Under the pieces are notes generated by a model that was given only the letters and a program-made list of their open reading frames with translations, was not told where the DNA came from and did not search any database. The translations under genes were made by a program, and so were the position numbers. Positions 7,498-19,789 of a stretch of DNA of 64,000 bases are shown in pieces (position 1 is the stretch's first letter; each line of letters begins with the position of its first letter). This stretch comes from Nematostella vectensis (taxonomy: Eukaryota; Cnidaria; Anthozoa; Actiniaria; Edwardsiidae): the NCBI RefSeq assembly GCF_932526225.1, contig NC_064040.1, forward strand, positions 2,579,894-2,643,893. Direction: 5' to 3'.

Positions 7498-10400
7498 TGT
7501 ATTAGGGGATGTAGCTCAGTGGTAGAGCGTCCGCTTTGCATGCGGAAGGACCGGGGTTCGATCCCCCGCTTCAACAATATTTCCTTTTTTCCCCTGGAGG
7601 AAATATGGATTATTCAAGTTTCGAGGGTGATATGACAAACTTGCAAGTGTATTAGGGGATGTAGATCAGTGGTAGAGCGTCCGCTTTGCATGCGGAAGCC
7701 TCGGGGTTCGATCCCCCGCATCTCCAATATTTTCTTCTTTCCATAAACTAAATCTGGATTATTCAAGTCTTGATGGTGATACGAGACACTTGCAAGTGTA
7801 TTGGGGGATGTAGCTCAGTGGTAGAGCGGCCGCTTTGCACGCGGAAGGACCGGGGTTCGATCCCACGCATCTAAAATATTTTCTTCTTTCCATAAAAAAA
7901 TGTGGATTATTCAAGTATTGATGGTGATATGAGACACTTGCAAGTGTATTGGCTTGCAAGTGTATTGGGGTATGTAGCTCAGTGGTAGAGCGCCCGCTTT
8001 GCATGCGGAAGGCCCGGGGTTCGATCCCCCGCATCTCTAATATTTTCTTCTTTCCATTAAATAAATGAAAATTATTCAAGTATTGATGGTGATATGAGAC
8101 ACTTGCAAGTGTATTGGGGGATGTAGCTCAGTGGTAGAGCGTTTGCTTTGCATGCGGAAGGCTCGGGGTTCGATCCCCCGCATCTCCAATATTTTCTTCT
8201 TTCCATAAAATAAATGGGGATTATTCAACTATTGATGGTGATATGAGACACTTGCATAGTGGATGTAGCTCAGTGGTAGAGCGTAAGCTTTGCATGCGGA
8301 AGGCCCGGGGTTCGATCCCCCGCATCTCCAATATTATATTTTCCCCTAGAGGAAATTTGGATTATTAAAGTTTTGAGGGTGATATGACACACTTCAAAGT
8401 GTATTGGGGGATGTAGTTCAGTGGTAGAGCGTCTTCTTTGCATGCGGAAGGTCCGGGGTTCGATCCTCCGCATCTCCAATATTTTATTTTTTCCCTAGAG
8501 GAAATTTGGATTATTAAAGTTTTAAGAGTGATATGACAGACTTGGAAGTGTATAGGGGGATGTAGCTCAGTGGTAGAGCGTCCGCTTTGCATGCGGAAGG
8601 CCTGGGTTTCGATCCCCCGCTTCTACAATATTTTCTTTTCCCCCCCGGAGGAAATATGGATTATTCAAGTTTTGAGGGTGATATGACAAACTTGCAAGTG
8701 TATTGGGGGATGTAGCTCAGTGGTAGAGCGTCCGCTTTGCATGCGGAAGGCCCTGTGTTCTATCCCCCGCATCTCCAATATTTTTTTCTTTCACGTAAAG
8801 GAAATCTGGATTATTCTAATCTTGAGGGTGAAATGACACACTAAGAAGTGTATTTGGGGATGTAGCTCAGTGGTAAAGCGTCCGCTTTGCATGCTGAAGG
8901 CCCGGGGTTCGATACCCCGCATCTCTAAAATTTTCTTTTTTCCAATAGAGGAAATATGGATTATTAAAGTTTTGATAGTGATATGACACCCTTGTAAATG
9001 TATTAGGTGATGTAGCTCAGTGGTAGAGCCTCCGCTTTGCATGCGGAAAGCCCGTGGTTCGATCCCCCGCATCTTCAATATTTTAATTTTTTCCCTTAGA
9101 GGAAATCTGGATTATTCAAGTCTTGATGGTGATATGACACACTTAGAAGTGTTTTGGGGGGTGTAGCTCAGTGGTAGAGCGTTCGCTTTGCATGCGGAAT
9201 GCCCGGGGTTCGATCCCCCGCATCTCCAATATTTTCTTCTTTCCATAAAATAAATGTGGATTATTCAAGTATTGATGGTGATATGAGACACTTGCATAGC
9301 GGATGTAGCTCAGTAGTAGAACGTCCGTCCGCTTTGCATGCGGAAGGCCCGGGGTTCGTTCCCCCGCATCTCCAATATTTGTTTTCCATTAAGTAAATGT
9401 GGATTATTCAAGTCTTGATGGTGATATGACACACTTGCAAGTGTATTGGGGGATGTAGCTCAGTGGTAGAGTTTCCGCTTTGCATGCGGAAGGCCCGGGG
9501 TTCGATCCCCCGCATCTCCAATATTTTCTTTTTTCACCTAGAGGAAATGTGGATTTTTAAAGTTTTGATGGTGCTATGACAGACTTGCAAGTGTATTTGG
9601 GGATGTAGCTCAGTGGTAGAGTTTCCGCTTTGCATGCGGAAGGACCGGTGTTCGATTCCCCGCATCTCAAATATTTTTTTCCCTAAAGGAAATTTGGATT
9701 ATTCAAGTCTTGATGGTAATATGACACACTTGCAAGTGTATTGGGGGATGTAGCTAAGTGGTAGAGCGTCCGCTTCGCATGCGGAAAGCCCGGGGTTCGA
9801 TCCCCCGCATCTCCAATATTTTCTTTTTTCTCCTAGAGGAAATATGGGCATTTCAAGTCTTTATGGTGATATGACTCACTTGCAAGTGTATTAGGGGATG
9901 TAGCTCAGTGGTAGAGCGTCCGCTTTGCATGCGGAAGGTCCGGGGTTCGATCCCCCGCATCTCCTATATTTTCTTCTTTCACTTAAGGAAATGTGGATTA
10001 TTCAAGTCTTGAGGGTGATATGACACACTTGCAAGTGTATTGGAGGATGTAGCTCAGTGGTAGAGCGTCCTCTTCGCATGCGGAAGGCCCGGGGTTCGAT
10101 TCCCCGCATCTCCAATATTTTCTTTTTTCCAACAGAGGAAATATGGGCATTTCAAGTCTTTATGGTGATATGACTCACTTGCAAGTGTATTAGGGGATGT
10201 AGCTCAGTGGTAGAGCGTCCGCTTTGCATGCGGAAGGTCCGGGGTTCGATCCCCCGCATCTCCAATATTTTCTTCTTTCCCTAAAGGAAATGTGGATTAT
10301 TCAAGTCTTGAGGGTGATATGACACACTTGCAAGTGTATTGGGGGATGTAGCTCAGTGGTAGAGCGTCCTCTTCGCATGCGGAAGGCACGGGGTTCGATC

Positions 10401-10628
10401 CCCCCCATCTCCATTATTTTTTTTCACTAGAGAAAATTTGGATTATTAAAGTTTTGATGGTGATATGACAGACTTGCAAGTGTATTGAGGGATGTAGCTC
10501 AGTAGTAGAACGTCCGTCCGCTTTGCATGCGGAAGGCCCGGGGTTCGTTCCCCGCATCTCTAATATTTGTTTTCCATTAAGTAAATGTGGATTATTCAAG
10601 TCTGATGGTGTTATGACACAGTTGCAAG
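7498..10628 (+). repeat. Array block 2: 21-unit higher-order copy B
   Basis: Unit starts: 7505, 7655, 7804, 7968, 8117, 8259, 8407, 8556, 8706, 8856, 9006, 9157, 9299, 9449, 9599, 9744, 9894, 10043, 10193, 10342, 10488. Matches block 1 at +2831 up to about 8856 and at +3131 from 9299 on. The 300-bp difference is exactly two extra units (around 8856-9157), lost from block 1 or gained here. Confidence 0.9.
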
Positions 10629-10868
10629 TGTATTGGGGGATGTAGCTCAGTGTTAGAGCGTCCGCTTCGCATGCGGAAGGCCCGGGGTTCGATCCCCCGC
10701 ATCTCCAATATACTCTTTTTTCCCCTAGAGGAAATATGGGCATTTCAAGTCTTTATGGTGATATGACTCACTTGCAAGTGTGTTAGGGGATGTAGCTCAG
10801 TGGTAGAGCGTCCGCTTTGCATGCTAAAGGTCCGGGGTTTAATCCCCTGCATCTCCAATATTTTCTTC

Positions 10869-10904
10869 TTTCCCTTAAGGAAATGTGGATTATTCAAGTC
10901 TTGA
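10869..10904 (+). repeat. Two spacer dyads (representative)
   Basis: TTTCC (10869-10873) and GGAAA (10879-10883) flank a 5-base centre, and TCAAG-T-CTTGA (10894-10904) follows. With the leader palindrome, a spacer holds up to three dyads. The first lies just after the T-run and could form a hairpin in read-through RNA. Confidence 0.6.
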
Positions 10905-11085
10905 GGGTGATATGACACACTTGCAAGTGTATTGGGGGATGTAGCTCAGTGGTAGAGCGTCCTCTTCGCATGCGGAAGGCCCGGGGTTCGATCCCCCGCA
11001 TCTCCAATATATTTTCTTCTTTCCCTAAAGGAAATGTGGATTATTCAAGTCTTTAGGGCGATATGACACACTTGCAAGCGTATTG

Positions 11086-11157
11086 TTGGATGTAGCTCAG
11101 TGGTAGAGCGTCCTCTTTGCATGCCGAAGGCCCGGGGTTCGATCCCCCGCATCTCCA
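11086..11157 (+). tRNA. tRNA-Ala(TGC)-like, 'TTGG' acceptor family exemplar
   Basis: Preceded by GCGTATTG, this family begins TTGGATG instead of GGGGATG, leaving two unpaired positions at the acceptor tip while keeping G3:U70. The anticodon stem TCCTC/GCCGA has mismatches. It is followed by a CATTATTTTTTTT terminator and, almost always, by a 4-nt-insertion unit. Likely a pseudogene or poorly processed copy. Confidence 0.7.
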
Positions 11158-11231
11158 TTATTTTTTTTCCCTAGAGAAAATTTGGATTATTAAAGTTTTG
11201 ATGGTGATATGACACACTTGCAAGTGTATTG

Positions 11232-11307
11232 GGGGATGTAGCTCAGTGGTAGAACGTCCGTCCGCTTTGCATGCGGAAGGCCCGGGGTTCGTTCCCCCGC
11301 ATCTCCA
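11232..11307 (+). pseudogene. tRNA-Ala(TGC)-like with 4-nt insertion, family exemplar
   Basis: 76 nt long. After the D arm the sequence reads AACGTCCGTCCGC, a CGTC duplication that puts four extra bases between D and anticodon stems. The D stem GCTC/GAAC gains a mismatch, and T-loop A58 becomes T (TTCGTTC). The anticodon arm itself is intact. The family is reproduced dozens of times, usually with the spacer ATATTTGTTTTCCATTAAGT. Confidence 0.8.
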
Positions 11308-13165
11308 ATATTTGTTTTCCATCAAGTAAGTGTGGATTATTCAAGTCTTGATGGTGTTATGACACACTTGCAAGTGTATTGGGGGATGTACCTCAGTGGT
11401 AGAGCGTCCTCTTTGCATGCCGAAGGCCCGGGGTTCGATCCCCCGCATCTCCATTATTTTTTTTCCCTAGAGAAAATTTGGATTATTAAAGTTTTGATGG
11501 TGATATGACAGACTTGCAAGTGTATTGGGGAATGTAGCTCAGTGGTAGAACGTCCGTCCGCTTTGCATGCGGAAGGCCCGGGGTTCGTTCCCCCGCATCT
11601 CCAATATTTGTTTTCCATCAAGTAAGTGTGGATTATTCAAGTCTTGATGGTGTTATGACACACTTGCAAGTGTATTGGGGGATGTACCTCAGTGGTAGAG
11701 CGTCCGCTTCGCATGCGGAAGGCCCGGGGTTCGATCCCCCGCATCTCCAATATTTTCTTTTCTCCCTAAGAGGAAATGTGGATTATTAAAGTTTTGATGG
11801 TGCTATGACAGACTTGCAAGTGTATTTGGGGATGTAGCTCAGTGGTAGAGTTTCCGCTTTGCATGCGGAAGGACCGGTGTTCGATTCCCCGCATCTGAAA
11901 TATTTTTTTTCCCTAAGAGGAAATTTGGATTATGAAACTTTTGAGGGTGATTTGACAAACTTGCAAGTGTATTGGGGGATGTAGCTCAGTGGTAGAGCGT
12001 CCGCTTCGCATTCGGAAAGCCCGGGGTCCAATCCCCAGCATCTCCAATATTTGCTTTTTTCCCCTAGAGGAAATGTGGGCATTTCAAGTCTTTATGGCGA
12101 TATGACTCACTTGCAAGTGTATCAGGGGATGTAGCTCAGTGGTAGAGCGTACGCTTTGCATGCGGAAGGACCGGTGTTCGATTCCCCGCATCTCAAATAT
12201 TTTTTTTTCCCTAAAGGAAATTTGGATTATTAAAGTCTTGATGGTGATATGACAGACTTGCAAGTGTATTGAGGGATGTAGCTCAGTGGTAGAACGTCCG
12301 TCCGCTTTGCATGCGGAAGGCCCGGGGTTCGTTCCCCCGCATCTCCAATATTTGTTTTCCATTAAGTAAATGTGGATTATTCAAGTCTTGATGGTGTTAT
12401 GACACACTTGCAAGTAGATTGGGGGATGTAGCTCAGTGGTAGAGCGTCCTCTTCGCATGCGGAAGGCACGGGGTTCGATCCCCCGCATCTCCATTATTTT
12501 TTTTCACTAGAGAAAATTTGGATTATTAAAGTTTTGATGGTGATATGACAGACTTGCAAGTGTATTGAGGGATGTAGCTCAGTAGTAGAACGTCCGTCCG
12601 CTTTGCATGCGGAATGCCCGGGGTTCGTTCCCCGCATCTCCAATATTTGTTTTCCATTAAGTAAATGTGGATTATTCAAGTCTTGAGGGTGATATGACAC
12701 AGTTGCAAGTGTATTGGGGGATGTAGCTCAGTGTTAGAGCGTCCGCTTCGCATGCGGAAGGCCCGGGGTTCGATCCCCCGCATCTCCAATATTTTCTTTT
12801 TCCCCTAGAGGAAATATGGGCATTTCAAGTCTTTATGGTGATATGACTCACTTGCAAGTGTATTAGGGGATGTAGCTCAGTGGTAGAGCGTCCGCTTTGC
12901 ATGCTAAAAGTCCGGGGTTTGATCCCCTGCATCTCCAATATTTTCTTCTTTCCCTTAAGGAAATGTGGATTATTCAAGTCTTGAGGGTGATATGACACAC
13001 TTGCAAGTGTATTGGGGGATGTAGCTCAGTGGTAGAGCGTCCTCTTCGCATGCGGAAGGCCCGGGGTTCGATCCCCCGCATCTCCAATATATTTTCTTCT
13101 TTCCCTAAAGGAAATGTGGATTATTCAAGTCTTTAGGGCGATATGACACACTTGCAAGCGTATTG

Positions 13166-13237
13166 TTGGATGTAGCTCAGTGGTAGAGCGTCCTCTTCGT
13201 ATGCTGAAGGCCCGGGGTTCGATCCCCCGCATCTCCA
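13166..13237 (+). tRNA. tRNA-like, alanine body with anticodon CGT (Thr)
   Basis: A TTGG-family member whose anticodon loop is TTCGTAT (CGT at 13198-13200). The stem TCCTC/GCTGA has two mismatches and the acceptor tip is unpaired, so it is probably not functional. The same change is in 14955 and 25815. Confidence 0.65.
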
Positions 13238-14505
13238 TTATTTTTTTTCCCTAGAGAAAATTTGGATTATTAAAGTTTTTATGGTGATATGACAGACTTG
13301 CAAGTGTATTGGGGGATGTAGCTCAGTGGTAGAACGTCCGTCCGCTTTGCAAGCGGAAGGCCCGGGGTCCGTTCCCCCGCATCTCCAATATTTGTTTTCC
13401 ATTAAGTAAGTGTGGATTATTCAAGTCTTGATGGTGTTATGACACACTTGCAAGTGTATTGGGGGATGTAGCTCAGTGGTAGAGCGTCCACTTCGCATGC
13501 GGAAGGCCCGGGGTTCGATCCCCCGCATCTCCAATATTTTCTTTTCTCCCTAAGAGGAAATGTGGATTATTAAAGTTTTGATGGTGCTATGACAGACTTG
13601 CAAGTGTATTTGGGGATGTAGCTCAGTGGTAGAGTTTCCGCTTTGCATGCGGAAGGACCGGTGTTCGATTCCCCGCATCTGAAATATTTTTTTTCCCTAA
13701 GAGGAAATTTGGATTATGAAACTTTTGAGGGTGATTTGACAAACTTGCAAGTGTATTGGGGGATGTAGCTTAGTGGTAGAGCGTCCGCTTTGCATGCGGA
13801 AAGCCCGGGGTCCAATCCCCCGCATCTCCAATATTTTCTTTTTTCCCCTAGAGGAAATATGGGCATTTCAAGTCTTTATGGCGATATGACTCACTTGCAA
13901 GTGTATCAGGGGATGTAGCTCAGTGGAAGAGCGTCCGCTTTGCATGCGGAAGGTCCGGGGTTCGATCCCCCGCATTTCCAATATTTTCTTCTTTCCCTTA
14001 AGGAAATGTGGATTATTCAAGTCTTGAGGGTAATATGACACACTTGCAAGTGTATTGGGGGATGTAGCTCAGTGGTAGAGCGTCCTCTTCGCATGCGGAA
14101 GGACCGGTGTTCGATTCCCCGCATCTCAAATATTTTTTTATTCCCTAAAGGAAATTTGGATTATTCAAGTCTTGATGGTGATATGACACACTTGCAAGTG
14201 TATTGGGGGATGTAGCTCAGTGGTAGAGCGTCCGCTTTGCATGCGGAAAGCCCGGGGTTCGATCCCCCGCATCTCCAATAATTTCTTTTTTCTCCTAGAG
14301 GAAATATGGGCATTTCAAGTCTTTATGGTGATATGACTCACTTGCAAGTGTATTGGGGGATGTAGCTCAGTGGTAGAGCGTCCGCTTTGCATGCGGAAGG
14401 TCCGGGGTTCGATCCCCTGCCTCTCCACTATTTTCTTTTTTCACCTAGAGGAAATGTGGATTATTAAAGTTTTGATGGTGATATGATAGACTTGCAAGTG
14501 TATGG

Positions 14506-14577
14506 TGGGATGTAGCTCAGTGGTACAGTTTCCGCTTTCCATGCGGAAGGACCGGTGTTCGATTCCCCGCATCTCCA
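14506..14577 (+). tRNA. tRNA-like, alanine body with anticodon TCC (Gly)
   Basis: Loop TTTCCAT gives TCC at 14538-14540. It belongs to the GTTTCCGC family with a T52-C62 mismatch in the T stem, begins TGGGATG and has a changed D-arm base (TACAG). G3:U70 is kept. Confidence 0.65.
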
Positions 14578-14954
14578 ATATTTTCTTTTTCCCCTAGAGG
14601 AAATATGGGCATTTCAAGTCTTTATGGTGATATGACTCACTTGCAAGTGTATTAGGGGATGTAGCTCAGTGGTAGAGCGTCCGCTTTGCATGCTAAAAGT
14701 CCGGGGTTTGATCCCCTGCATCTCCAATATTTTCTTCTTTCCCTTAAGGAAATGTGGATTATTCAAGTCTTGAGGGTGATATGACACACTTGCAAGTGTA
14801 TTGGGGGATGTAGCTCAGTGGTAGAGCGTCCTCTTCGCATGCGGAAGGCCCGGGGTTCGATCCCCCGCATCTCCAATATATTTTCTTCTTTCCCTAAAGG
14901 AAATGTGGATTATTCAAGTCTTTAGGGCGATATGACACACTTGCAAGCGTATTG

Positions 14955-15026
14955 TTGGATGTAGCTCAGTGGTAGAGCGTCCTCTTCGTATGCTGAAGGC
15001 CCGGGGTTCGATCCCCCGCATCTCCA
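14955..15026 (+). tRNA. tRNA-like, anticodon CGT (Thr), block 5 copy
   Basis: Duplicate of 13166 with CGT at 14987-14989 and the same unpaired TTGG acceptor tip. Confidence 0.65.
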
Positions 15027-16294
15027 TTATTTTTTTTCCCTAGAGAAAATTTGGATTATTAAAGTTTTTATGGTGATATGACAGACTTGCAAGTGTATTG
15101 GGGGATGTAGCTCAGTGGTAGAACGTCCGTCCGCTTTGCAAGCGGAAGGCCCGGGGTCCGTTCCCCCGCATCTCCAATATTTGTTTTCCATTAAGTAAGT
15201 GTGGATTATTCAAGTCTTGATGGTGTTATGACACACTTGCAAGTGTATTGGGGGATGTAGCTCAGTGGTAGAGCGTCCACTTCGCATGCGGAAGGCCCGG
15301 GGTTCGATCCCCCGCATCTCCAATATTTTCTTTTCTCCCTAAGAGGAAATGTGGATTATTAAAGTTTTGATGGTGCTATGACAGACTTGCAAGTGTATTT
15401 GGGGATGTAGCTCAGTGGTAGAGTTTCCGCTTTGCATGCGGAAGGACCGGTGTTCGATTCCCCGCATCTGAAATATTTTTTTTCCCTAAGAGGAAATTTG
15501 GATTATGAAACTTTTGAGGGTGATTTGACAAACTTGCAAGTGTATTGGGGGATGTAGCTCAGTGGTAGAGCGTCCGCTTTGCATGCGGAAAGCCCGGGGT
15601 CCAATCCCCCGCATCTCCAATATTTTCTTTTTTCCCCTAGAGGAAATATGGGCATTTCAAGTCTTTATGGCGATATGACTCACTTGCAAGTGTATCAGGG
15701 GATGTAGCTCAGTGGAAGAGCGTCCGCTTTGCATGCGGAAGGTCCGGGGTTCGATCCCCCGCATTTCCAATATTTTCTTCTTTCCCTTAAGGAAATGTGG
15801 ATTATTCAAGTCTTGAGGGTAATATGACACACTTGCAAGTGTATTGGGGGATGTAGCTCAGTGGTAGAGCGTCCTCTTCGCATGCGGAAGGACCGGTGTT
15901 CGATTCCCCGCATCTCAAATATTTTTTTATTCCCTAAAGGAAATTTGGATTATTCAAGTCTTGATGGTGATATGACACACTTGCAAGTGTATTGGGGGAT
16001 GTAGCTCAGTGGTAGAGCGTCCGCTTTGCATGCGGAAAGCCCGGGGTTCGATCCCCCGCATCTCCAATAATTTCTTTTTTCTCCTAGAGGAAATATGGGC
16101 ATTTCAAGTCTTTATGGTGATATGACTCACTTGCAAGTGTATTGGGGGATGTAGCTCAGTGGTAGAGCGTCCGCTTTGCATGCGGAAGGTCCGGGGTTCG
16201 ATCCCCTGCCTCTCCACTATTTTCTTTTTTCACCTAGAGGAAATGTGGATTATTAAAGTTTTGATGGTGATATGATAGACTTGCAAGTGTATGG

Positions 16295-16366
16295 TGGGAT
16301 GTAGCTCAGTGGTACAGTTTCCGCTTTCCATGCGGAAGGACCGGTGTTCGATTCCCCGCATCTCAA
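16295..16366 (+). tRNA. tRNA-like, anticodon TCC (Gly), block 5 copy
   Basis: Duplicate of 14506 with TCC at 16327-16329. Its 3' end is CTCAA, so G1-C72 pairing is also lost. Confidence 0.65.
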
Positions 16367-16588
16367 ATATTTTTTTCCCTAAAGGAAATTTGGATTATTC
16401 AAGTCTTGATGGTAATATGACACACTTGCAAGTGTATTAGGGGATGTAGCTCAGTGGTAGAGCGTCCGCTTTGCATGCGGAAGGTCCGGGGTTCGATCCC
16501 CCGCATCTCCAATACTTTCTTCTTTCCCTTAAGGAAATGTGGATTATTCAAGTCTTTATGGTGATATGACTCATTTGCAAGTGTATTT

Positions 16589-16660
16589 GGGGATGTAGCT
16601 CAGTGGTAGAGCGTCCGCTTTTCATGGGGAAGGTCCGGGGTTCGATGCCCCGCATCTCCA
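16589..16660 (+). tRNA. tRNA-like, alanine body with anticodon TTC (Glu)
   Basis: Loop TTTTCAT gives TTC at 16621-16623. The acceptor GGGGATG/CATCTCC with G3:U70, the D arm and the T arm (CGGGG-TTCGATG-CCCCG) are intact. The anticodon stem TCCGC/GGGGA has a single G-G mismatch. AlaRS reads G3:U70, not the anticodon, so if expressed it could carry alanine to Glu codons. Confidence 0.75.
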
Positions 16661-16892
16661 ATATTTTATTTTTTCACCTAGAGGAAATGTGGATAATTAA
16701 AGTTATGATGGTGATATGACAGACTTGCAAGTGTATTGGGGGATGTAGCTCAGTGGTAGAACGTCCGTCCGCTTTGCATGCGGAAAGTCCGGGGTTCGAT
16801 CCCCTGCCTCTCCACTATTTTCTTTTTTCACCTAGAGGAAATGTGGATTATTAAAGTTTTGATGGTGATATGATAGACTTGCAAGTGTATGG

Positions 16893-16964
16893 TGGGATGT
16901 AGCTCAGTGGTAGAGTTTCCGCTTTCCATGCGGAAGGACCGGTGTTCGATTCCCCGCATCTCAA
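16893..16964 (+). tRNA. tRNA-like, anticodon TCC (Gly), block 6 copy
   Basis: TCC at 16925-16927. Same family as 14506, but the D arm is restored to TAGAG. Confidence 0.65.
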
Positions 16965-17186
16965 ATATTTTTTTCCCTAAAGGAAATTTGGATTATTCAA
17001 GTCTTGATGGTAATATGACACACTTGCAAGTGTATTAGGGGATGTAGCTCAGTGGTAGAGCGTCCGCTTTGCATGCGGAAGGTCCGGGGTTCGATCCCCC
17101 GCATCTCCAATACTTTCTTCTTTCCATTAAGGAAATGTGGATTATTCAAGTCTTTATGGTGATATGACTCATTTGCAAGTGTATTT

Positions 17187-17258
17187 GGGGATGTAGCTCA
17201 GTGGTAGAGCGTCCGCTTTTCATGGGGAAGGTCCGGGGTTCGATGCCCCGCATCTCCA
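17187..17258 (+). tRNA. tRNA-like, anticodon TTC (Glu), block 6 second copy
   Basis: Exact structural duplicate of 16589 at +598 bp, with TTC at 17219-17221 and the same G-G stem mismatch. Confidence 0.75.
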
Positions 17259-17486
17259 ATATTTTATTTTTTCACCTAGAGGAAATGTGGATTATTAAAG
17301 TTGTGATGGTGATATGACAGACTTGCAAGTGTATTGGGGGATGTAGCTCAGTGGTAGAACGTCCGTCCGCTTTGCATGCGGAAGGCCCGGGGTTCGTTCC
17401 CCCGCATCTCCAATATTTGTTTTCCATTAAGTAAGTGTGGATTATTCAAGTCTTGATGGTGTTATGACACACTGGCAAGTGTATTG

Positions 17487-17558
17487 GGGGATGTAGCTCA
17501 GTGGTAGAGCGTCCGCTTCGCATGCGGAAGGCCCGGGGTTCGATCCCCCGCATCTCCA
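17487..17558 (+). tRNA. tRNA-Ala-CGC: tRNA-Ala(CGC), fully paired exemplar
   Basis: Loop TTCGCAT gives anticodon CGC at 17519-17521. All four stems pair and G3:U70 and A73 are present. CGC copies come in two forms: this intact one (TCCGC stem) and a more common one with TCCTC/GCGGA and one T-C mismatch (for example 54399). Confidence 0.93.
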
Positions 17559-19717
17559 ATATATTTTCTTCTTTCCCTAAAGGAAATGTGGATTATTCAA
17601 GTCTTTAGGGCGATATGACACACTTGCAAGCGTATTGTTGGATGTAGCTCAGTGGTAGAGCGTCCTCTTTGCATGCCGAAGGCCCGGGGTTCGATCCCCG
17701 GCATCTCCATTATTTTTTTTTACCCTAGAGAAAATTTGGATTATTAAAGTTTTGATGGTGATATGACAGACTTTCAAGTGTATTGGGGGATGTAGCTCAG
17801 TGGTAGAACGTCCGTCCGCTTTGCATGCGGAAGGCCCGGGGTTCGTTCCCCCGCATCTCCAATATTTGTTTTCCATTAAGTAAGTGTGGATTATTCAAGT
17901 CTTGATGGTGATATGACAGATTTGCAAGTGTATTGGGGGATGTAGCTCAGTGGTAGAGCGTCCGCTTCGCATGCGGAAGGCCCGGGGTTCGATCCCCCGC
18001 ATCTCCAATATTTTCTTTTTTTCCTAAGAGGAAATGTGGATTATTAAAGTTTTGATGGTGCTATGACAGACTTGTAAGTGTATTTGGGGATGTAGCTCAG
18101 TGGTAGAGTTTCCGCTTTGCATGCGGAAGGACCGGTGTTCGATTCCCCGCATCTGAAATATTTTTTTTCCCTAAGAGGAAATTTGGATTATTAAACTTTT
18201 GAGGGTGATTTGACAAACTTGCAAGTGTATTGGGGGATGTAGCTCAGTGGTAGAGCGTCCGCTTCGCATGCGGAAAGCCCGGGGTCCAATCCCCCGCATC
18301 TCCAATATTTTCTTTTTTCCCCTAGAGGAAATATGGGCATTTCAAGTCTTTATGGCGATATGACTCACTTGCAAGTGTATCAGGGGATGTAGCTCAGTGG
18401 TAGAGCGTCCGCTTTGCATGCGGAAGGTCCGGGATTCGATCCCCCGCATCTTCAATATTTTCTTCTTTCCCTTAAGGAAATGTGGATTATTCAAGTCTTG
18501 AGGGTGATATGACACACTTGCAAGTGTATTGGGTTATGTAGCTCAGTGGTAGAGCGTCCTCTTCGCATGCGGAAGGCCCGGGGTTCGATCCCCCGCATCT
18601 CCAATATATTTTCTTCTTTCCCTAAAGGAAATGTGGATTATTCAAGTCTTTAGGGCGATATGACACACTTGCAAGCGTATTGTTGGATGTAGCTCAGTGG
18701 TAGAGCGTCCTCTTTGCATGCCGAAGGCCCGGGGTTCGATCCCCCACATCTCCATTATTTGTTTTCCCTAGAGAAAATTTGGATTATTAAAGTTTTGATG
18801 GTGATAAAACAGACTTGCAAGTGTATTGGGGGATGTAGCTCAGTGGTAGAACGTCCGTCCGCTTTGCATGCTGAAGGCCCGGGGTTCGTTCCCCCGCATC
18901 TCCAATATTTGTTTTCCATTAAGTAAGTGTGGATTATTCAAGTCTTGATGGTGTTATGACACACTTGTAAGTGTATTGGGGGATGTAGCTCAGTGGTAGA
19001 GCGTCCGCTTCGCATGCGGAAGGCCCGGGGTTCGATCCCCCGCATCTCCAATATTTTCTTTTTTCCCTAAGAGGAAATGTGGATTATTAAAGTTTTGATG
19101 GTGCTATGACAGACTTGCAAGTGTATTTGGGGATGTAGCTCAGTGGTAGAGTTTCCGCTTTGCATGCGGAAGGACCGGTGTTCGATTCCCCGCATCTGAA
19201 ATATTTTTTCCCTAAAGGAAATTTGGATTATGAAACTTTTGAGGGTGATTTGACAAACTTGCAAGTGTATTGGGGGATGTAGCTCAGTGGTAGAGCGTCC
19301 GCTTCGCATGCGTAATGCCCGGGGTTCGATCCCCCGCATCTCCAATATTTTCTTTTTTCTCCTAGAGGAAATATGGGCATTTCAAGTCTTTATGGTGATA
19401 TGACTTTCTTGCAAGTGTATTAAGGGATGTAGCTCAGTGGTAGAGCGTCCGCTTTGCATGCGGAAGGTCCGGGGTTCGATCCCCCGCATCTCCAATATTT
19501 TCTTTTTTTACCTAGAGGAAATGTGGATTATTTAAGTTTTGATGGTGATATGATAGACTTGCAAGTGTATGGGGGGATATAGCTCAGTGGTAGAGTTTCC
19601 GCTTTGCATGCGGAAGGACCGGTGTTCGATTCCCCGCATCTCAAATATTTTTTTCCCTAAAGGAAATTTTGATTATTCAAGTCTTGATAGTAATATGACA
19701 CACTTGCAAGTGTATTA

Positions 19718-19789
19718 GGGGATGTAGCTCAGTGGTAGAGCGTCCGCTTTGAAAGCGGAAGGCACGGGTTTTGATCCCCCGCATCTCCA
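19718..19789 (+). tRNA. tRNA-like, alanine body with anticodon TGA (Ser)
   Basis: The anticodon arm TCCGC-TTTGAAA-GCGGA is perfectly paired and gives TGA at 19750-19752. Acceptor and D arms are alanine-type with G3:U70. T-loop C56 is T (TTTGATC) and the T stem has one weak pair. The change CAT to AAA replaces loop positions 36 and 38. Confidence 0.7.

Larger units (their letters stand above)
10629..12788 (+). repeat. Array block 3
   Basis: Unit starts: 10636, 10786, 10935, 11086, 11232, 11382, 11528, 11678, 11828, 11975, 12125, 12272, 12422, 12568, 12717. Units 10342-10935 resemble 12422-13015 at about +2080 bp (14 units), including the rare GTGTTAGAGC D arm at 10636 and 12717. Within the block, 11232 and 11382 resemble 11528 and 11678. 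Confidence 0.85.
12789..14577 (+). repeat. Array block 4: 12-unit copy, 1789 bp
   Basis: Unit starts: 12866, 13015, 13166, 13312, 13462, 13612, 13759, 13909, 14058, 14206, 14356, 14506. Repeated in tandem as block 5 at +1789 bp and again, with one extra unit, in block 9. The block begins at a spacer with the short TTTTCTTTTTCCCC run. Confidence 0.9.
14578..16366 (+). repeat. Array block 5: second 1789-bp copy
   Basis: Unit starts: 14655, 14804, 14955, 15101, 15251, 15401, 15548, 15698, 15847, 15995, 16145, 16295. Follows block 4 unit for unit. One visible difference is the exit spacer: the last unit here ends CATCTCAAATATT rather than CATCTCCAATATT, consistent with crossover inside the tRNA. 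Confidence 0.9.
16367..18225 (+). repeat. Array block 6, with an internal 598-bp duplication
   Basis: Unit starts: 16440, 16589, 16739, 16893, 17038, 17187, 17337, 17487, 17638, 17786, 17936, 18086. The four units at 16295, 16440, 16589 and 16739 recur at 16893, 17038, 17187 and 17337, each exactly +598 bp. This four-unit step includes the Glu-anticodon copy. Confidence 0.9.
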
